Shown: piece after piece, positions 6,934 to 9,383 of the stretch
How the letters are laid out: every line of letters starts with the position of its first letter
Position numbering within the stretch: the first letter of the stretch is position 1
Assembly (NCBI GenBank): GCA_030643285.1
Contig: DAOWMC010000023.1
Location: forward strand, 1-9,383
Direction: 5' to 3'
DNA length: 9,383 bases
Origin: Methanobacteriota archaeon
GTDB taxonomy: Archaea > Halobacteriota > Syntropharchaeia > DAOWMC01
Notes under the pieces: generated by a model
Told to the model about the DNA's origin: nothing
The model's input: the letters and a program-made list of their open reading frames with translations, nothing else
The model's database searches: none
Translations under genes and position numbers: made by a program

Positions 6934-6941
6934 GTACACCC

Positions 6942-7568
6942 TTACGCTGGGAAGAGTGTTATAAAGATCTTTACACCATATGTGGCCGGACAGGTCATCT
7001 CCTTAACAACCATCGCACCTTTCTCCGGTTTAAGCTCAATTCTCATCTGCTCCCTTGTTGCAAAGTCCATGGCAGGATATAAATTGATTGTTACAAGATC
7101 TCCCGAATTTATAACCGTTGCGGTAGAACCAGCTCCGTTGAATGAATCATCATCGTCTCTTAGCTCTGTCACCGTGAATAAGATGTTACTTGTTGATCCT
7201 GTGGATGGGCCGTATGTGACCAAACTAGAACGCTGTGATTTATTCTGTATTGCAATGACAAGCTGGCCAATATCAATATCCTCTGCTCCAGCCATCACTT
7301 TTACCGTGACGTTAACCCAGTCCAGATCATCTGTGTTTACATCCGTTCTCTCGCCTACAATGGATACGATCTCAAGGTTCGATGCAACTTCTGAAACTGC
7401 TTCTGTACCGGTTTCAGTTGCTCTCTGCTGCAAAACACCACTTGTACCGATCAAAACAGCCGCAGCAACTGCCGCAACCAGAACCATCGCGATGAATATA
7501 ATCAATGTTCCTATACCCATCTGAGCGGTATCGTTTTTTGATAACCGAAACTTCCTATTTGCTTTCAT
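6942..7568 (-). CDS. arlB: Archaellin (archaeal flagellin), FlaB/ArlB type, with class III signal peptide
   Basis: This is the structural subunit of the archaellum filament. The 208-residue precursor starts with a short basic leader (residues 1-15) followed by QMGIGTLIIFIAMVLVAA, the classic archaellin class III signal and filament-core helix. The prepilin peptidase FlaK/PibD should cut after Ala15, leaving Gln16 at +1 and Gly18 at +3. The exposed beta domain contains two N-glycosylation sequons, NVT (86-88) and NKS (109-111). The C-terminal PATYGVKIFITLFP fits archaellin ends. Cys193 just before it is unusual, because archaellins usually lack cysteine. ATG at 7568 is chosen because GGGGGGAT lies 7 nt upstream and gives a normal leader length. 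ATG at 7622 is in frame but would make an overlong leader and probably lies at or before the transcript start. No other archaellum gene is in the window. Confidence 0.92.
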   Translation of the reverse strand: MKANRKFRLSKNDTAQMGIGTLIIFIAMVLVAAVAAAVLIGTSGVLQQRATETGTEAVSEVASNLEIVSIVGERTDVNTDDLDWVNVTVKVMAGAEDIDIGQLVIAIQNKSQRSSLVTYGPSTGSTSNILFTVTELRDDDDSFNGAGSTATVINSGDLVTINLYPAMDFATREQMRIELKPEKGAMVVKEMTCPATYGVKIFITLFPA

Positions 7569-7575
7569 CCAATTT

Positions 7576-7583
7576 ATCCCCCC
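7576..7583 (-). promoter_or_regulatory. Strong Shine-Dalgarno deciding the archaellin start
   Basis: GGGGGGAT on the minus strand, 7 nt before ATG 7568, is one of the two strongest ribosome-binding sites seen in the window. It resembles the site before UPF0179 and fits a highly expressed structural protein. It argues for the short-leader archaellin start over ATG 7622. Confidence 0.65.
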
Positions 7584-7635
7584 AAGTCTACAAATATTAA
7601 AAAAACCTATCTTACGTTTCATTATTCAATTAATT

Positions 7636-7645
7636 ATATATAAAA
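7636..7645 (-). promoter_or_regulatory. TATA-box promoter of the archaellin gene
   Basis: The minus strand reads TTTTATATAT within a longer AT-only tract, in the short gap after the nitrilase stop. Archaeal spacing of about 25-27 nt puts transcription initiation near 7614, giving a leader of roughly 45 nt before ATG 7568. The archaellin therefore probably has its own transcript, separate from the HAD-nitrilase pair. This is the best TATA match I noticed in the window. Confidence 0.6.
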
Positions 7646-7658
7646 TTTATGGCAAATC

Positions 7659-8441
7659 TTAAAAACCTTGGGCACAATTTTCAAGGTAAAAAACCCGCCT
7701 TCTGACATAATCAATTTTTGATAAATCGATATCTACTGTGATTATATCCGCTTTATCATCAGATTCGGCCATTACAACCCCAAGCGGATCACAGACCATA
7801 CTATTTCCAAAAAAAGTGCTTGATTCGTCACGACCGATCGTATTCACACCAAAAACATACAACTGATTTTCAATGGCCCTTGCCTTAAGTAACGTTTTCC
7901 AGTGATCAATTTTTGGATTTGGAAATTCAGAAGGCACAAATATCACTTTTGCACCCATAAGCGCTATTTTTCTAAAAATATCAGGAAATCTCAGGTCATA
8001 GCAGATAACAACGCCCATAGGTCCAAAGTCAGTTTCAAAGATTCTTATATCGGTCCCCGAACAGAAGTTTTTGTCCTCACCCATCAGTGGAAACAGGTGA
8101 ACTTTTCTATACTTTCCTATTATTTTGCCATCTCTTCCTATGAAGGCCGAGGTATTGTAGATCTTTTTTCCAACCTTTTCAGGAATGCTACCTGCGATTA
8201 TATAAATTTTTGATGACATTGCCTTTTCACATAAAGCGTCTGTTACGGTATTTGGAATTTTTGTGGCACATTTTTTTATGTACTCATAATAAAAACCGGT
8301 TGTGAACAGCTCAGGTAAACAGACAATTTGCGAGTTTTTTAAAGTGGCCTGATCTATCATATCCAGTGCTCTTTTAAGGTTTGTATCGGCATCTTTTGGA
8401 GTTATATCCATCTGAATACCTGAAACCGTTATTTTTGTCAT
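7659..8441 (-). CDS. Carbon-nitrogen hydrolase (nitrilase superfamily; omega-amidase-like)
   Basis: The 260-residue cytosolic hydrolase is expected to cleave a C-N amide bond. The full catalytic set is present: Glu44 in LPELFTTGF (42-50), Lys113 in KYRKVHLFP (110-118) and Cys147 in VVICYDLRFPDIFR (144-157). The CYDLRFP form and overall length resemble omega-amidase (2-oxoglutaramate or 2-oxosuccinamate amidase) and related small aliphatic amidases. The exact substrate cannot be read from sequence. GNSMVCDPLGVVMAES (212-227) is the usual late-barrel motif. The ATG at 8441 lies 3 nt after the stop of the upstream HAD gene. The GGATGA that contains that stop may act as the ribosome-binding site, so the pair is translationally coupled. 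The archaellin promoter follows directly downstream. Confidence 0.9.
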   Translation of the reverse strand: MTKITVSGIQMDITPKDADTNLKRALDMIDQATLKNSQIVCLPELFTTGFYYEYIKKCATKIPNTVTDALCEKAMSSKIYIIAGSIPEKVGKKIYNTSAFIGRDGKIIGKYRKVHLFPLMGEDKNFCSGTDIRIFETDFGPMGVVICYDLRFPDIFRKIALMGAKVIFVPSEFPNPKIDHWKTLLKARAIENQLYVFGVNTIGRDESSTFFGNSMVCDPLGVVMAESDDKADIITVDIDLSKIDYVRRRVFYLENCAQGF

Positions 8442-8444
8442 CGT

Positions 8445-9383
8445 TCATCCAATCTTGGCGGCCTGTCCCCTAACTGCTATTCTAAACATTTTGTGGGTTT
8501 TAACAACTTCTTCTATATTGGGATTGTCCCCCAAGTAGTGTAAATATGGAAAATTTTTTTCTTCATATCCGCTTAACAATTTTTTTATATCCACCGATGC
8601 ACCCGAAATTTTATCCGGGTTTTTTATAAAGGCATCTCTATCCGATTCCCATGCCCTGACAAACTCAAAAGCATCTTTATTATCTTCAAATTGTGTTATA
8701 AAGCAAAGAACTCTCATGTCCATTGATGCCAATCCGATATTTGCATAAGGGGCCGCATATTCATTTCCGTTGAAAACAACTGAGATCCCACCGGCCTCCT
8801 TCACCTTTTTTAACATTTTATAATCGGTTATACTATCACCAACAACTGTAATCTCACCGGGGCTTTTTTTATACATATCGGCAATTTTTAACATCGCTTC
8901 AACCTTTCTCTGTCCGCCCATCACACGCACATTTGAAAAGACATCAAACGTATCTTTAAGCTCGTTATAAAAAAAGTTATCGAGACGCTTAACAATCCCG
9001 ATCTCATCATCAATCCCATCATTTTGTGAAAGCCTGATTATGTCGTGCTCAACATCTTCAACAATGGAAAGCTTGTTTTTAATATTTTTTTTAAGTGAAT
9101 GAAGGTCCAGTTTTGTGCAAGAAATGTTTTGCTCACTAACACCCAACTTTTTTCCAATATTTTTGGCATGTTGCTCATAGCTTGTTGAGATTATATGAAC
9201 ATGCCAGCCTTCTTCTTTTAGCTTAGCAATCATCTCAACCGCACCATCGACAATCTTTGCGTGATCTGATACCTGTTTAATATCCTTTTCGCAAATGTCA
9301 TGAAGGAGTAAGAAAGGGACAATCAGAGCCAGGGTATCTCCGGGCTCATAGCCTGTTCTTTTTTCAAGTGTTACTATGTCATC
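8445..9383 (-). CDS. HAD-superfamily protein, EhaR-like (COG4030 type), N-terminus outside window
   Basis: 312 codons are visible and the frame is open through the window edge, so an internal ATG at 9233 is not the start. Visible residues 1-25 (DDIVTLEKRTGYEPGDTLAL then IVPFL) fit the early part of an archaeal HAD family that includes EhaR, annotated as energy-converting hydrogenase A subunit R in some methanogens. Later HAD motifs are present: motif II in HIISTSYEQ (63-71), a conserved Lys near 160 in GGQRKVEAM, and the acidic motif IV VVGDSITDYKML (181-192). Motif I (DxDxT/V), with the nucleophilic Asp, must lie upstream and cannot be checked. Phosphatase activity is likely but the substrate is unknown. 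No Eha hydrogenase genes are nearby, so the EhaR name should not be read as function. It is coupled to the nitrilase gene. Confidence 0.75.
   Translation of the reverse strand, partial: DDIVTLEKRTGYEPGDTLALIVPFLLLHDICEKDIKQVSDHAKIVDGAVEMIAKLKEEGWHVHIISTSYEQHAKNIGKKLGVSEQNISCTKLDLHSLKKNIKNKLSIVEDVEHDIIRLSQNDGIDDEIGIVKRLDNFFYNELKDTFDVFSNVRVMGGQRKVEAMLKIADMYKKSPGEITVVGDSITDYKMLKKVKEAGGISVVFNGNEYAAPYANIGLASMDMRVLCFITQFEDNKDAFEFVRAWESDRDAFIKNPDKISGASVDIKKLLSGYEEKNFPYLHYLGDNPNIEEVVKTHKMFRIAVRGQAAKIG

Noticed and set aside
6982..7524. A 180-codon plus-strand open frame opposite the archaellin
   Set aside because: The archaellin has a diagnostic signal peptide, ribosome-binding site and promoter. 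The opposite frame is Thr/Ser-rich with no family resemblance.
7569..7622. Extended archaellin start at ATG 7622
   Set aside because: It would give an unusually long leader before the class III cleavage site, has no good ribosome-binding site, and lies at or before the transcript start predicted from the TATA box.
8445..9233. HAD gene as a complete ORF starting at ATG 9233
   Set aside because: The frame stays open through the window edge, and the upstream residues (KRTGYEPGDTLAL) look like family sequence, so the gene is partial rather than short.

Overview
The window comes from an archaeon, most likely an AT-rich euryarchaeote. The diagnostic genes are sn-glycerol-1-phosphate dehydrogenase (egsA, archaeal membrane lipids), an archaellin with a class III signal peptide, an MptE-type pterin diphosphokinase (tetrahydromethanopterin route), an ADP-forming acyl-CoA synthetase alpha subunit, and the mainly archaeal families DUF63 and UPF0179. 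An EhaR-like HAD protein (COG4030 type) points towards methanogens or their relatives. Nothing in the window fixes the genus, and no methanogenesis gene proper is present.

Layout. A minus-strand run of six tightly spaced genes fills 1-5387. In transcription order they are a DUF63 membrane protein, a SpoIIM-family membrane protein, a PqqD-like/M50 site-2 protease fusion, MptE, an acyl-CoA synthetase alpha subunit, and argJ, whose 3' end lies outside the window. Gaps between them are about 51 bp or less. Divergent from this run, and separated from it by only about 23 bp, the plus strand carries egsA and a Cys-rich UPF0179 protein (5411-6922). An archaellin gene on the minus strand (6942-7568) converges on that pair, with its own TATA-like promoter and a 3' oligo-T terminator. 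Upstream of it, also on the minus strand, are a nitrilase-superfamily amidase and an EhaR-like HAD protein (7659-9383) whose start lies outside the window.

How the genes fit together. The window mixes housekeeping metabolism (arginine, pterin cofactor, ether lipid, acyl-CoA energy conservation) with three consecutive poorly understood membrane genes (DUF63, SpoIIM, PqqD-M50). The membrane trio is the least explained part: a site-2 protease with a built-in peptide-recognition-like domain lies beside two polytopic membrane proteins, and no radical SAM enzyme or obvious precursor peptide is visible. The egsA-UPF0179 pair is a second guilt-by-association case: a nine-cysteine protein of unknown function follows the enzyme that sets archaeal lipid stereochemistry.

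There is no gene-free stretch over 300 bases. I saw no tRNA, rRNA, CRISPR array, insertion sequence or long repeat. I did not find a clearly new defence or mobile system here.
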